Assembly: GCA_022041995.1 (NCBI GenBank)
Contig: CP074382.1
Coordinates: 496,001 to 560,000 of the forward strand
DNA: 64,000 nucleotides
Reading direction: 5' to 3'
Origin: Cupriavidus necator
GTDB taxonomy: Bacteria > Pseudomonadota > Gammaproteobacteria > Burkholderiales > Burkholderiaceae
Every line of letters begins with the position of its first letter. The stretch's first letter is position 1. The translations under genes and the position numbers were made by a program. This document shows, piece after piece, positions 17,355-26,317 of this stretch. Below the pieces are notes generated by a model that was given only the letters and a program-made list of their open reading frames with translations, was not told the origin of the DNA and searched no databases.

Positions 17355-18620
17355 ATGGAGAAGTCAACCCATCAAGTTTCAAGCCACCTGCCGTTGCAGC
17401 AGTTCGTCGCCAGCGCCGTGAGCGAGCTGGAGAGGCTAGGCTACAGCAGGAAATCGCTCTGGCGCTATCGCGTCGCCTGGCGTCATCTCATTGAGTTTTG
17501 TCATGAGATGAGCCTGGACGATAAGTACTCCCTGGAGCTGGCGAAACGGTTTTGCTCTACGTATCAAGTTCGTGCTGACGAATGCCTGAACCGTGGCCAA
17601 GGGTGGCGGCGGAATATCGTGTTTTCCCTCAAGGTTCTCGAGGGCTTTGCGCATGACGGGCGCATTGAGCGCATCGTCACCGATATCAAGACGATACAAG
17701 TACCCGCACCCATGAGCACGGCATTGCGCGACTATGAACTGTACTGCCGGGATCGCCGTCATCTTCGGACAACGACCCTTCGAGCGCGGATGCGGGTGAT
17801 AGCGTTATTCGCGGATTTCCTTGATTCAAGGAACATCACGTTTTTTGATCAGGTGCAGCCGGCCGATCTCTGCGCATTTGTGACCGCGCAACATCGTCTG
17901 TCGGCGAAGTCAGTCTCGCGCATCGTTTCCGATGTGCGTTGCTTTCTGCGCTTTCTTCTGATGCGAGGAATTCTGCAGAAGGATCTCAGCCATGTATTGC
18001 CGGTGGTCCATGTTCCACGCGATGCGACTATTCCATCGGTCTGGGCCCCGGAAGTCCTAGCCAGGCTGCTCGAAGCCGTTGATAGAACCTCACCGAAAGG
18101 CAAGCGCGATTACGCCATCTTTCTGCTTGCCTGTCGTCTCGGACTGAGAGTGGGTGATATTCGCGCACTATCCCTCGACGATCTGAAGTGGGAAACGGCC
18201 ACAATAGACGTTCGGCAGTCGAAGACCCTCACACCTCTTTGTTTGCCATTGACGGAGGAAGTTGGCGAAGCGCTCATTGACTATCTGAGATCGGGTCGTC
18301 CTCAATCGGATCATCGAGAAGTGTTCCTCACATTGAACGCTCCCTTCCTACCCTTCCGCGAAGCCGACAGCCTATATTGGATCGTCCGTCATTGGAAGGC
18401 CATCGCCGGGATTCACTTCAGGACTCCACAACGCCATGGCTTGCACTCTCTACGCCATACACTCGCGACACGATTGCTCCATGAACAGACGCCGTTTCAA
18501 GTCATCAGCGACATCCTGGGTCATGCGACGACAGCCTCGACGTTGATCTACGCGAAGACCGACGTGGAAACGCTGCGCACCGCCGCGTTGAACACCGAGG
18601 AGATGCGCCATGACGAGTAG
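17355..18620 (+). CDS. RIT tyrosine recombinase 1
   Basis: 421-aa site-specific recombinase. The start ATG at 17355 follows GAGGAG; the frame is open far upstream through the antisense of IS630, but that part is not coding. N-terminal core-binding region, then catalytic residues in CRLGLRVGDI (Arg), HGLHSLRHTLATRL (HxxR), DILGHATTASTLIYAKT (His, Tyr nucleophile). The stop overlaps the next start by 11 bases. First gene of a three-recombinase operon. Trios like this are thought to act together, each recombinase on a different part of the site; that is family knowledge. Confidence 0.9.
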   Translation: MEKSTHQVSSHLPLQQFVASAVSELERLGYSRKSLWRYRVAWRHLIEFCHEMSLDDKYSLELAKRFCSTYQVRADECLNRGQGWRRNIVFSLKVLEGFAHDGRIERIVTDIKTIQVPAPMSTALRDYELYCRDRRHLRTTTLRARMRVIALFADFLDSRNITFFDQVQPADLCAFVTAQHRLSAKSVSRIVSDVRCFLRFLLMRGILQKDLSHVLPVVHVPRDATIPSVWAPEVLARLLEAVDRTSPKGKRDYAIFLLACRLGLRVGDIRALSLDDLKWETATIDVRQSKTLTPLCLPLTEEVGEALIDYLRSGRPQSDHREVFLTLNAPFLPFREADSLYWIVRHWKAIAGIHFRTPQRHGLHSLRHTLATRLLHEQTPFQVISDILGHATTASTLIYAKTDVETLRTAALNTEEMRHDE

Positions 18621-19593
18621 CAAATTCAAGGGGCAGTTCCAGAGCGCTGTCGGCCCACTCATGGAACAGTTCGTCCAGGAGAGACGGGCGTGTGGGTACC
18701 GATATGATGCGCAAGCCCGCTTGCTGGCATGCTTTGACCGCTTCCTGAGCGATGAAGCGTTATCAGAATGCGCGCTACCGCGCTCAATCAGCCGAAGGTG
18801 GACCGCCAAACGGCCCCACGAGAGCAAGAGCACACACGATCAGCGTATCGGCGCAGTTCGCCAATTGGCCCTGTTCATGTGCCGGCTGGGGTATTCCGCT
18901 GATGTGCCGGATCGGTCCCTGACGGCAAGGGATACGAGCGGATTCTCTCCGCGCATCCTGACCCACGCTGAGATTCAGCGGCTGTTCCTCGCGGCTGACC
19001 AGCTCACACCGACCGCACTTTCGCCAATGCGGCATCTCGTTATGCCGGAAGTATTTCGACTACTGTATGGCTGCGGCCTGAGGGTGGGCGAGGTGCTTCA
19101 TCTGCGCGTGGCCGATGTGGACCTCGAACGGGGAATCCTGACGGTGCGTGATGGCAAATTTCGAAAGGACGGGCTCGTCCCACCAGCGTTGCCCCTGGTC
19201 CAGCGCCTTCGAGTCTACGCACAAGTCATGGGCGATCGCCCGTCCGATGCCTACTTCTTCCCTTCGCCATCAGACGGCCCGTTGAGCCACTCGTCCATCT
19301 ACTGGCTGTACCGGGAGCTGCTGTTGCGCTCCGGGATCCCGCACGGCGGTAGAGGCAAGGGTCCGCGCGTACATGATCTACGCCACGCGTATGCCGTGCA
19401 TGCGTTGCTTCGGTGGTGCCAGGAGGGAGCTGACCTCAATGCGAAGCTCCCGGTACTGGCGACCTACATGGGACATCAGTCCCTAGCCGGAACGCAGCGC
19501 TACCTGCATCTGATTGCCGAACTGTTTCCGGAGATCACGGCACGTACCAGCGCCGCCTTCGGTGATGTCATCCCGCGGAGGAGCGGATCATGA
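18610..19593 (+). CDS. RIT tyrosine recombinase 2
   Basis: 327 aa. The start ATG lies inside the end of recombinase 1 and is preceded by GAGGAG. Catalytic blocks: YGCGLRVGEVLHL (Arg), DGKFRKDGLVP (Lys), RVHDLRHAYAVHAL (HxxR), YMGHQSLAGTQRYLHL (His, Tyr). It ends with a four-base ATGA overlap with recombinase 3, which implies translational coupling. Clearly different in sequence from its neighbours, so the trio is not a recent tandem duplication. Confidence 0.9.
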   Translation: MTSSKFKGQFQSAVGPLMEQFVQERRACGYRYDAQARLLACFDRFLSDEALSECALPRSISRRWTAKRPHESKSTHDQRIGAVRQLALFMCRLGYSADVPDRSLTARDTSGFSPRILTHAEIQRLFLAADQLTPTALSPMRHLVMPEVFRLLYGCGLRVGEVLHLRVADVDLERGILTVRDGKFRKDGLVPPALPLVQRLRVYAQVMGDRPSDAYFFPSPSDGPLSHSSIYWLYRELLLRSGIPHGGRGKGPRVHDLRHAYAVHALLRWCQEGADLNAKLPVLATYMGHQSLAGTQRYLHLIAELFPEITARTSAAFGDVIPRRSGS

Positions 19594-20600
19594 AACCGAC
19601 GGATTTCTCCATGCTCGTGACCAGCTTCCTGACGCACCATCTGGCCGCACAGCGCAACCTGAGCCCCAACACGATCAAGGCCTATCGCGACGTGTTCACC
19701 CTGCTGCTGCGATACTGTCGTGACGTGCGGGGAATCGCACTGGAGCGTCTGTCTCTGGCACAGATCGACGTAGGCCTGGTCGAGGCATTCCTTGATCACC
19801 TGGCCAACGAACGGCATGTTTCGGTCAGCACGCAGAATCATCGCCTCGCGGCATTGCACGCGTTCTTCCGGTACGTACAGTCGGAAGTACCCGAGCGCCT
19901 GCTGCAGTGTCAGCAGGTCCTCGCGATTCCGCTGCGGCGACAGCCGCGCGCCAGCGTCGGTTACCTCCCCAAGGAATACCTTGCACAGCTTCTCGCACAA
20001 CCGGACCTGCGTACGTCTGAGGGCCGCCGCGATGCAGTGCTGTTGAGCGTACTCTATGACACCGGCGCCCGGGTACAGGAGTTGATTGACCTGAACGCCG
20101 GGGACGTGCGGCTGGATCCTCCAGCGCAGGTGCGGCTCATGGGAAAGGGTCGAAAGCCGCGCGCCGTGCCCTTGATGGACTCGACAGTCGAACTGCTGCT
20201 CCAGTATCGACGCGATAATCACCTCGATCGTCCTGAACACACCGACAAGCCACTCTTCCAGAACCGGCAAGGTACACGGTTATCGCGCTCGGGTGTTCGC
20301 TATCTCCTGCAAAAGTATGTGATTCCCGTACGGCGAAGTCACCCAGAATTCACCCAGCGGGTAAGTCCTCACAGTCTGAGACACACAAAGGGAATGCACC
20401 TGCTGCAGAGTGGCGTACCGCTCGAGATCATCCGCGACTTCCTCGGTCACGTCGATGTGAAGACGACCGAGATTTATGCTCGCGCAAATCTTGAGATGAA
20501 GCGCAAGGCTCTCGAAAAAGCCACCGACGGTGCGTCGCTTCCAAAGATGCCGTCCTGGCAGCAGAACAAAACGCTTCTCGAGTGGCTGCATTTACTGTAG
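19590..20600 (+). CDS. RIT tyrosine recombinase 3
   Basis: 336 aa. Start in the ATGA overlap, preceded by GGAGGAG. An N-terminal SAM-like domain (NLSPNTIKAYRDVFTLLLRYC) precedes the catalytic blocks DTGARVQELIDL (Arg), GKGRKPRAVPL (Lys), SPHSLRHTKGMHLL (HxxR) and DFLGHVDVKTTEIYARA (His, Tyr). Closest in layout to XerC/D-like integrases. Last gene of the trio; the right end of the element follows within about 170 bases. Confidence 0.9.
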   Translation: MKPTDFSMLVTSFLTHHLAAQRNLSPNTIKAYRDVFTLLLRYCRDVRGIALERLSLAQIDVGLVEAFLDHLANERHVSVSTQNHRLAALHAFFRYVQSEVPERLLQCQQVLAIPLRRQPRASVGYLPKEYLAQLLAQPDLRTSEGRRDAVLLSVLYDTGARVQELIDLNAGDVRLDPPAQVRLMGKGRKPRAVPLMDSTVELLLQYRRDNHLDRPEHTDKPLFQNRQGTRLSRSGVRYLLQKYVIPVRRSHPEFTQRVSPHSLRHTKGMHLLQSGVPLEIIRDFLGHVDVKTTEIYARANLEMKRKALEKATDGASLPKMPSWQQNKTLLEWLHLL

Positions 20601-20747
20601 GACTGCGGAGGTTGCGCACGCTGATTGCTGGCTGCGGGCCTCCCCATCCTGCCCAACTTTTATGTAGAGTTTCTACGACCGGAGACCTTTGCTATCGCGG
20701 GGCTGGATTCGATACGGCACATAAAAACTTTCGGCCGGTAATACCGG

Positions 20748-20767
20748 AAATGTGCTGCAGCACATTT
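20748..20767. repeat. Perfect 20-bp palindrome at the right end of the trio
   Basis: AAATGTGCTGCAGCACATTT, directly before the remnant of the IS91-linked recombinase gene. It probably marks the end of the RIT-type element or its recombination site. Confidence 0.7.
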
Positions 20768-20768
20768 G

Positions 20769-20879
20769 CGCTACTTGCGCATCGCGACCAGCACCGTGTG
20801 CGCCACCACCAGTCCCTTCGACCTGCTCCCGCATCCTGAACCCATCCCATCTCTGCCCACTGCGCCCGAGTACTTCTGA
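20769..20879 (+). pseudogene. C-terminal remnant of IS91-linked tyrosine recombinase
   Basis: 36 codons (RYLRIATSTVCATTSPFDLL to PEYF, stop) match the end of the recombinase at 12545-13423 residue for residue except for a few changes. They include the catalytic Tyr (RYL). The stop lies 8 bases before the IS91 transposase start, as in copy 1. The rest of the gene is missing; the recombinase trio occupies its place. Confidence 0.85.
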
Positions 20880-20887
20880 AGCCCGCG

Positions 20888-22093
20888 ATGCGCCCGGCGC
20901 TCGAGGTGGCGGACATCCTTCGCCGCTGCGGACCGCAGTACCGGCAGACTCATGCCGACGGACTCAGTCGTGTCCAGCGGCGTGTGATGTGCGCCATCGA
21001 GCTGTGTCGTACCGCCGCGCTCGGCGGACATGTCGAGCAGTGCGATGCGTGTGTCCATCAGCGCATCGCTTACGACTCTTGCCGCAACAGGCATTGCCCA
21101 AAGTGCCAGTCGCTCGCCCGCGCGCAATGGCTCGAACGCCGGCATGCGGAGCTCCTCCCCTCGACCGAGTATTTCCATGTCGTCTTCACGCTTCCCGAAT
21201 CCATCGCCGCGCTCGCGTTCCAGAACAAGAGGACGCTCTACGATCTGCTGTTTCGTGCCAGTGCCGAAACGCTGCGCACGATCGCCGCCGATCCGAAGCA
21301 CCTGGGCGCCGAGATCGGCTTCCTCACGATCCTGCATACGTGGGGACAGAATCTGCAGCATCACCCTCATGTGCATTGCGTGGTGCCGGGCGGCGGCCTC
21401 TCCCCGGACGGCGAGCGCTGGATCGCCTGCCGTCCCGGCTTCTTCCTGCCCGTTCGGGTCCTCTCGCGCCTCTTCCGGCGACTCTTTCTCGAACAGCTGC
21501 GTCGCGCTTACGACGCCGGCGGGCTGCGCCTGCACGGTCAGTTCGAATCCCTGAGCGATCCCGTCGAATTTGCAGCCTGGCTTGCACCCGCGGCACGGGC
21601 GGAGTGGGTGGTCTACGCCAAGACACCCTTTGGCGGCGCCGAACACGTGCTCGATTACCTGGGCCGTTACACCCATCGCGTGGCCATCTCCAACAACCGG
21701 CTGCTCGCCTTCGACGGACACGCCGTGCAGTTCCGCTGGAAGGACTACCGGCACGACGCCCGGCACAGCACCATGACGCTCACCGCCGACGAGTTCATCC
21801 GCCGCTTCCTGCTGCACGTGCTGCCCGACGGCTTCAAGCGCATCCGCAGCTACGGCTGGCTCGCCAACTGTCACCGGGCAGACAAGCTCGCCACCTGCAG
21901 GCAGCTGCTCGGTGTCGAGGCTCCCGCCGCTGCCGCAGCCGAGCCCGGGGAAGACTACCGTGACCGCTACCAGCGACTTACCGACAAGTCACTGCGCGAC
22001 TGCCCCGTATGTGGCAAGGGACACATGCTCCGCATCGAAGACATGCCCGGCAGCCTTCCACGAGCCCCGCCAAGTCCCACCCATGCGCGCTAG
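20888..22093 (+). CDS. IS91-family HUH transposase, copy 2
   Basis: 401-aa rolling-circle transposase. Zinc-binding region CDACVHQRIAYDSCRNRHCPKCQ, HUH motif LQHHPHVHCVVPGGG and two-tyrosine motif LDYLGRYTHRVAISN are all present. Same start position relative to the upstream recombinase stop as in copy 1 (8 bases). Full length. Amino-acid differences from copy 1 are spread along the protein. It may still be transcribed from the recombinase trio upstream. Confidence 0.9.
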   Translation: MRPALEVADILRRCGPQYRQTHADGLSRVQRRVMCAIELCRTAALGGHVEQCDACVHQRIAYDSCRNRHCPKCQSLARAQWLERRHAELLPSTEYFHVVFTLPESIAALAFQNKRTLYDLLFRASAETLRTIAADPKHLGAEIGFLTILHTWGQNLQHHPHVHCVVPGGGLSPDGERWIACRPGFFLPVRVLSRLFRRLFLEQLRRAYDAGGLRLHGQFESLSDPVEFAAWLAPAARAEWVVYAKTPFGGAEHVLDYLGRYTHRVAISNNRLLAFDGHAVQFRWKDYRHDARHSTMTLTADEFIRRFLLHVLPDGFKRIRSYGWLANCHRADKLATCRQLLGVEAPAAAAAEPGEDYRDRYQRLTDKSLRDCPVCGKGHMLRIEDMPGSLPRAPPSPTHAR

Positions 22094-22362
22094 TTGCCAC
22101 CGCACCTGTTTCCGTACACGTTCGCCTTTCCCGACGAGGCCAACGCGGCTGCACTCGTGCCTTCGATCTGCTGGCGCACCAGAATATGTCAAAACAGCGG
22201 GTTATCGACATGCTGACGCTCCCTTTCCTGCGTCTCTCGCCTGCGCGGCTTCCCCCGATCGCTGGAAATCCGGTTGCGGTCGCCCGTGCTGGACATCAGA
22301 AATTACCGCGGTGGTCATTCAACGCCCATAGCGCTCACCGCCTGCGGAGCGGCTCAGTACAA

Positions 22363-23966
22363 ATGGTTCCTAAGAAACGCCCTCCGTCGGTTGGAGGGAA
22401 AAGCCAAATTCGGCCGCCCTGCGGTGCAGCTGCTTGATGACGCGCTCCTTATAGCGCTGTTCGTAGTGGTCAGCCCCGGGGTCAGCATACTGCATGCCAA
22501 AGCGCATGGCGTTGTAGAACAGTACGGCGATCTTGCGCGCGGTGGCCGTGACGGCCTTGGCCTTCCCGATGCGGGCCGCCAGCCGGCGGTAGAACGCACC
22601 CAGCGCCGTGCTAGTCTTCCCCACCGTGACGGCGGCCAGCCGCAGCAAGGCGGCGACACGATTGGTTGTCTTGCGCGTGTGTGACGACAGGACCTTGCCG
22701 CCGCTCACCTTGCATCCAGGCGAGAGCGTCAGCCATGACGTGAAGTGCTTGGCAGTCGGCCATCGGCTCAGATCGGTGCCGCATTCTGCGACGAGACGCA
22801 CAGCTAGGTAGGAACCGATCCCGTGGATCTGCGTGAGGTCGACGCCAGCGAGCTGGCACATGAGAATACGCGCGTCGAAACTCAATGCGTTGGGCTGTTG
22901 GGCCCGGCTGCGCGCCTTGGCCAGCGGTTCTTGCGGTACGGGCTTGTCGGACGCAAGCATGGCCAGCGTGCGTTCGATCTCAACGTCACACTCGTCGATG
23001 CGAGTTTGGTAGAAGTCGTACAGCGCCAGCGCCTGTTGCAGTGCGAAGACGTGTTCGGGCTGGTAGTTGCCCACCAGAGCGGCCCGGATGGTCTCGACGC
23101 TGGACCTGCAGTTGCGATCACGCATGGTAGCCAGCACGTCGGGATCACGCTCACCGCCGACGATGGCGCGGATGATCCGCATTCCCGTGGCGCCCGTCAC
23201 GTCGCTGACGACGTGGTGCAGTTGAAGATTCATGAAGGTCAACGCCTTCTGCATATGCTGGATATGCGCGGCCGCATAGTCCAGATGTCGCTCCCGAAGC
23301 CGTAGATAGGCGCGAAGGGCTGCGATATCGCCGCTGGGCCTGAAACTTGGGCGCAACAGGCCGCAGGCATGGAGTCGCTGCAGCCATTGTGCATCGTTGA
23401 CATCGCTTTTGCGGCCTGGCACGGCGCGGGACTCCCGTGCGTTGGCCACGATGACCTCGAGGCCACGGCCTTCGAGGATTTCGTATGCGGGAATCCAGTA
23501 CACGCCAGTCGATTCCATCGCCACGGTTTTGATCCCAAGCGATACGAGCCAGTCCGCCATGCGCTCGAGGTCACGAGTGAACGCCTGGAAGGTCTGGACG
23601 GGTTGGTCGCACAGTTCGGGCGGTACGGCAACGACATGGAATCGGGATCCGATGTCGATGGCCGCCGCCTTGTCATTGATGACAGGCAGGCCTGACAACT
23701 TGCCGCGTGGTTTACGCATGATCGCTCCTCCTGCAGGTTGTGGGCACGCAGGACGGAGGACTCGGATAAGATCACATTCCTAAACGGGGTCGCACTGGGG
23801 CGCCACCACAAACGGGTCCGCAGCTTCCCCCTGGGCCAGGTTTTTTGACGGGGTCAACAGCCTCCAAAATCGTAGCGGCCACTGTCCATGCGCACTTCAG
23901 TCTATGCCACGGTGCGTTTCTATCCATGGGGCCGCGACGGGTCGCGATGGCCGTTTTTTAGTTACC
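22363..23966 (-). mobile_element. IS110-family element, copy 2
   Basis: Inverted, near-identical copy of 9436-11062, with only one unit of the 24-bp 3' repeat. It sits between the 3' flank of IS91 copy 2 and that element's outer hairpins, the same place as copy 1 in IS91 copy 1. The leader (23720-23966) is conserved, including the candidate bridge-RNA region. Confidence 0.8.
22370..23719 (-). CDS. IS110-family transposase (DEDD recombinase), copy 2
   Basis: 449 aa, identical in translated sequence to the protein at 9684-11033: same DEDD residues (AIDIG, MESTG, KSDVNDAQ) and C-terminal transposase-20 domain. The ribosome-binding site GCAGGAGGAGCG is also conserved. Intact. Confidence 0.93.
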   Translation of the reverse strand: MRKPRGKLSGLPVINDKAAAIDIGSRFHVVAVPPELCDQPVQTFQAFTRDLERMADWLVSLGIKTVAMESTGVYWIPAYEILEGRGLEVIVANARESRAVPGRKSDVNDAQWLQRLHACGLLRPSFRPSGDIAALRAYLRLRERHLDYAAAHIQHMQKALTFMNLQLHHVVSDVTGATGMRIIRAIVGGERDPDVLATMRDRNCRSSVETIRAALVGNYQPEHVFALQQALALYDFYQTRIDECDVEIERTLAMLASDKPVPQEPLAKARSRAQQPNALSFDARILMCQLAGVDLTQIHGIGSYLAVRLVAECGTDLSRWPTAKHFTSWLTLSPGCKVSGGKVLSSHTRKTTNRVAALLRLAAVTVGKTSTALGAFYRRLAARIGKAKAVTATARKIAVLFYNAMRFGMQYADPGADHYEQRYKERVIKQLHRRAAEFGFSLQPTEGVS

Positions 23967-24059
23967 GATCGCGGTCAGGCCTCATCGGGTCTTGGTCACA
24001 GGTTCGTAGCCGCGATCGCCAACCAAAAAACCCTCTGCCAAATGAGTTCAAACTCATTT
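23954..24059. repeat. Outer hairpin pair of the right composite end
   Basis: Arms at 23954-23974 (TTTTTTAGTTACCGATCGCG(G)) and 24010-24030 pair around 35 bases. Then comes a 9-bp inverted repeat AAATGAGTT-CA-AACTCATTT at 24040-24059. Read on the minus strand this has the same order as 9345-9449: short palindrome, GGCAGAGG, T-run, GCGATCGCGG arm, loop, return arm. Palindrome and loop sequences differ, but pairing is kept. Confidence 0.6.
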
Positions 24060-24240
24060 GTCGCGGGAAAACCGCATGCTGCGTTTGACGTGGCGGGAGC
24101 TGGAAACGTGACTATGGTCGCCGGATTGCGGGCCATCGCAAAAGCGGTGGAATCACCACCGGCACCTGAAGGTGCGCGCGCCAGTTCTCGACCCTACCTT
24201 AGGGGGCGGTGGCGCAGAAATGCGCCACCGCTACCCGACA
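24060..24240. other. Short hairpin-rich stretch outside the right composite end
   Basis: No gene. It contains a GCGGTGGCGCA...TGCGCCACCGC stem-loop near 24208-24232, of unknown role, just before the IS5 fragment. Confidence 0.4.
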
Positions 24241-24667
24241 CCGGCGTGGATGCAGATTCGGGCCTCGTGCACACCGTAATTGGCACCCCAGCGAACGTCC
24301 ACGACACCGTCCCGGCTAGCTCGCTACTGCACGGCGAAGAATGCGATGTCTTTGCCGATGCAGGCTATCAAGGTGCTGATAAGCAGTCGAAAGAGCGAGG
24401 CCTCCGCTGGCATGTTGCGATGCGACCAGGCAAGCGCCGACTACTGGACACCAACAAGGAAGTGGATTCCCTGTTGGACCAGATCGAACGTGTCAAGGCG
24501 GCCATCCGTGCCAAGGTCGAACATCCGTTCGCATTCTCAAACGTCAATTCGGCTACCCCAAGGTACGTTATCGTGGGCTGGCAAAGAATACCGCGCAACT
24601 CACAACGCTTTTTGCGTTGGCCAACCTGTGGATGATGCGCCGGAAACTGGGCATCGCTTCAGCATGA
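24241..24667 (+). pseudogene. IS5-family transposase C-terminal fragment
   Basis: C-terminal third of an IS5-group transposase: VDADSGLVHTVIGTPANVHD, DVFADAGYQGADK (D), WHVAMRPGKRR and IRAKVEHPF. A one-base loss near 24530 shifts the frame; the next frame continues RILKRQFGYPKVRYRGLAKN to LWMMRRKLGIASA and a stop at 24667. The first two thirds are missing. Not functional. Confidence 0.85.
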
Positions 24668-25089
24668 GGCACCGAGGTGGGCTACGGTGCGCCAGCGACG
24701 TTGCCACGCTGCCCTGTCACAGCAAAGGGAGGCACTACGAAGATCGCGAAATCATTGCTCTCTGCGAACAGAGTGCATCGAGCGCCAGAAGTCAGCGTGA
24801 ATTTGGGTTGCGCAGACCTTCCTTAACCTCGTCCATTGTGACAACTGGACAGAGGGATGGGCAAGAGATGGCGATCCAGCGTGAGACTTGGGGATCAGAG
24901 CGGCGAAACTTTGCGGTACAGCTGGTAAGCACGCCTATGATCCCACGGCGTCAGCTTTCCCGAACTCTGGGGGCCCGTTCTGGGCGCAGGTTAGCTGGAT
25001 TTCTCAGCAGGCGTCATGGTGATACAATTTAACATAATTATTATTATGCGAACTGTTAGTGTAGCAGCAAAGTTGTAATGTCCGGTTCT
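24668..25089. other. No gene recognised
   Basis: About 420 bases between the IS5 fragment and the next IS3 element, ending in a strongly AT-rich run (25020-25060). No open frame with a recognisable domain. Confidence 0.45.
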
Positions 25090-25181
25090 AGAGAGGTGGC
25101 GCCGGAAATTCGGACAGTCGGATAAATGGAAGAGCTGGGGTCTGAGCCGGCCATAATGGCGGGCAGAAAGGACCTCAGAAG

Positions 25182-25490
25182 ATGACGAAACGAAGCAGGC
25201 GAACCCACTCGGCGGGGTTGAAGGCGAAGGTAGCCCTGGCGGCCCTCAAGGGCGAAAAGACGCTGGCGGAGCTGGCCCAGCAGTACGACGTGCACCCCAG
25301 CCAGATCACAGCGTGGAAGCAGCAGTTGGTGGAGCATGCCGCGGACCTGTTCGGCGGTGGCAAGGAAAGTGGGGGCGAGCCGCCGGTGGATTTGAAGGTG
25401 CTGCACGCCAAGATCGGCCAGTTGGCGCTGGAGAACGATTTTTTGTCCGGCGCGCTCAGCAAGGCCGGCCTGCTGAGCGCAAAGCGATGA
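25182..25490 (+). CDS. IS3-family transposase OrfA
   Basis: 102 aa, start after AAGGACCTCAGAAG. Helix-turn-helix region LAALKGEKTLAELAQQYDVHPSQITAWKQQL, then a coiled coil (LKVLHAKIGQLALENDFLSGALSKAG). The stop TGA overlaps the orfB ATG (ATGA). Provides specific DNA binding; the OrfAB fusion is normally made by frameshifting. Confidence 0.9.
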   Translation: MTKRSRRTHSAGLKAKVALAALKGEKTLAELAQQYDVHPSQITAWKQQLVEHAADLFGGGKESGGEPPVDLKVLHAKIGQLALENDFLSGALSKAGLLSAKR

Positions 25491-26317
25491 TCGACCGCGA
25501 GCACGCGCTGCCGGTGAGCCGGCAGGTCAAGCTGGTGGGCATCGCCCGGTCCAGCGCGTACTACCAGCCGCAACCGGTCAGCGAGGCAGATCTGAAGCTG
25601 ATGCGCCGCATCGACGAACTGCATCTGGAGCATCCCTTCGCGGGGGCTCGCATGCTGGCTCGCCTGCTGCGCCGGGAAGGCATCCAGGTCGGTCGCCGGC
25701 ACGTGGGCACGCTGATGAAGCGCATGGGCATTGAGGCGCTGTATCGCCGGCCGAACACGAGCCGCAAGCACGCGGCGCACAAGATCTGGCCGTACCTGCT
25801 GCGCGACCGGAAGATCGACCGGGCCAACCAGGTGTGGGCGCTGGACACGACCTACATTCCGATGGCACGGGGCTTTGTGTACCTGACGGCAGTGGTGGAC
25901 TGGGCCAGCCGCCGGGTGCTGGCCTACCGGGTGGCGATCACGCTGGAGAGCTGTCATGCCGTCGAGGCAATCGAGGAGGCCTTTGCCAAGTACGGCGCGC
26001 CGGAGATCGTCAACACCGACCAGGGCAGCCAGTTCACCGCCACGGAGTTCACAGACGCCGTGCTGGACCGCGGCATCCAACTGTCGATGGACGGCAAGGG
26101 CAGTTGGCGCGATAACGTGTTCGTCGAACGCCTTTGGCGCAGCGTCAAATACGAGGAGGTCTACCTGAAAGCCTACGACTCGGTCAGCCATGCGCGCCGC
26201 TCTATCGCTAACTACCTAACCTGGTACAACCAACGACGGCCCCATTCCAGTCTGGCGGACCAGACCCCGGATGAGGCATACTTCGCCACGCTGCCAGCGA
26301 TCAAATCGGCAGCCTGA
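25487..26317 (+). CDS. IS3-family transposase OrfB
   Basis: 276 aa DDE integrase-like protein. N-terminal HTH_21 region (PFAGARMLARLLRREGIQVGRRHVGTLMKRMGI). Catalytic blocks: QVWALDTTYIPM (D), NTDQGSQFTATEF (D), GSWRDNVFVERLWRSVKYEEVYL (E). C-terminal YNQRRPHSSLADQTPDEAYF is typical. Intact. Confidence 0.92.
   Translation: MIDREHALPVSRQVKLVGIARSSAYYQPQPVSEADLKLMRRIDELHLEHPFAGARMLARLLRREGIQVGRRHVGTLMKRMGIEALYRRPNTSRKHAAHKIWPYLLRDRKIDRANQVWALDTTYIPMARGFVYLTAVVDWASRRVLAYRVAITLESCHAVEAIEEAFAKYGAPEIVNTDQGSQFTATEFTDAVLDRGIQLSMDGKGSWRDNVFVERLWRSVKYEEVYLKAYDSVSHARRSIANYLTWYNQRRPHSSLADQTPDEAYFATLPAIKSAA

Larger units (their letters stand above)
16105..20768 (+). mobile_element. RIT-type element (recombinase in trio), disrupted by IS630
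   Basis: Three consecutive, translationally coupled tyrosine recombinase genes (17355-20600) form the hallmark of RIT elements. The right end is placed where the IS91-associated recombinase remnant starts (20769), next to a 20-bp palindrome. The left end is uncertain and lies around 16105-16150, before the IS630 insertion. The motif GCACATAAA occurs near both ends (about 16125 and 20717). The trio seems to have inserted into the recombinase gene of IS91 copy 2. Confidence 0.65.
20769..24059 (+). mobile_element. IS91-family element copy 2, carrying a nested IS110
   Basis: Rightward unit: recombinase remnant, HUH transposase (20888-22093), non-coding 3' flank (22094-22362), an IS110 insertion and outer hairpins at 23954-24059. 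The gene order mirrors copy 1. The transposase, the 3' flank (for example GCCGCTCCGCAGGCGG versus GCTCCACAGGCGG) and the outer end are related to copy 1 but diverged, so the two are not a recent duplication. Confidence 0.6.

Noticed and set aside
23720..23966. Variable 35-base loop at the composite ends as a reprogrammable guide segment of IS110
   Set aside because: The variable loop lies outside the region identical between the two IS110 copies, so it more likely belongs to the diverged IS91 ends than to the IS110 guide RNA.
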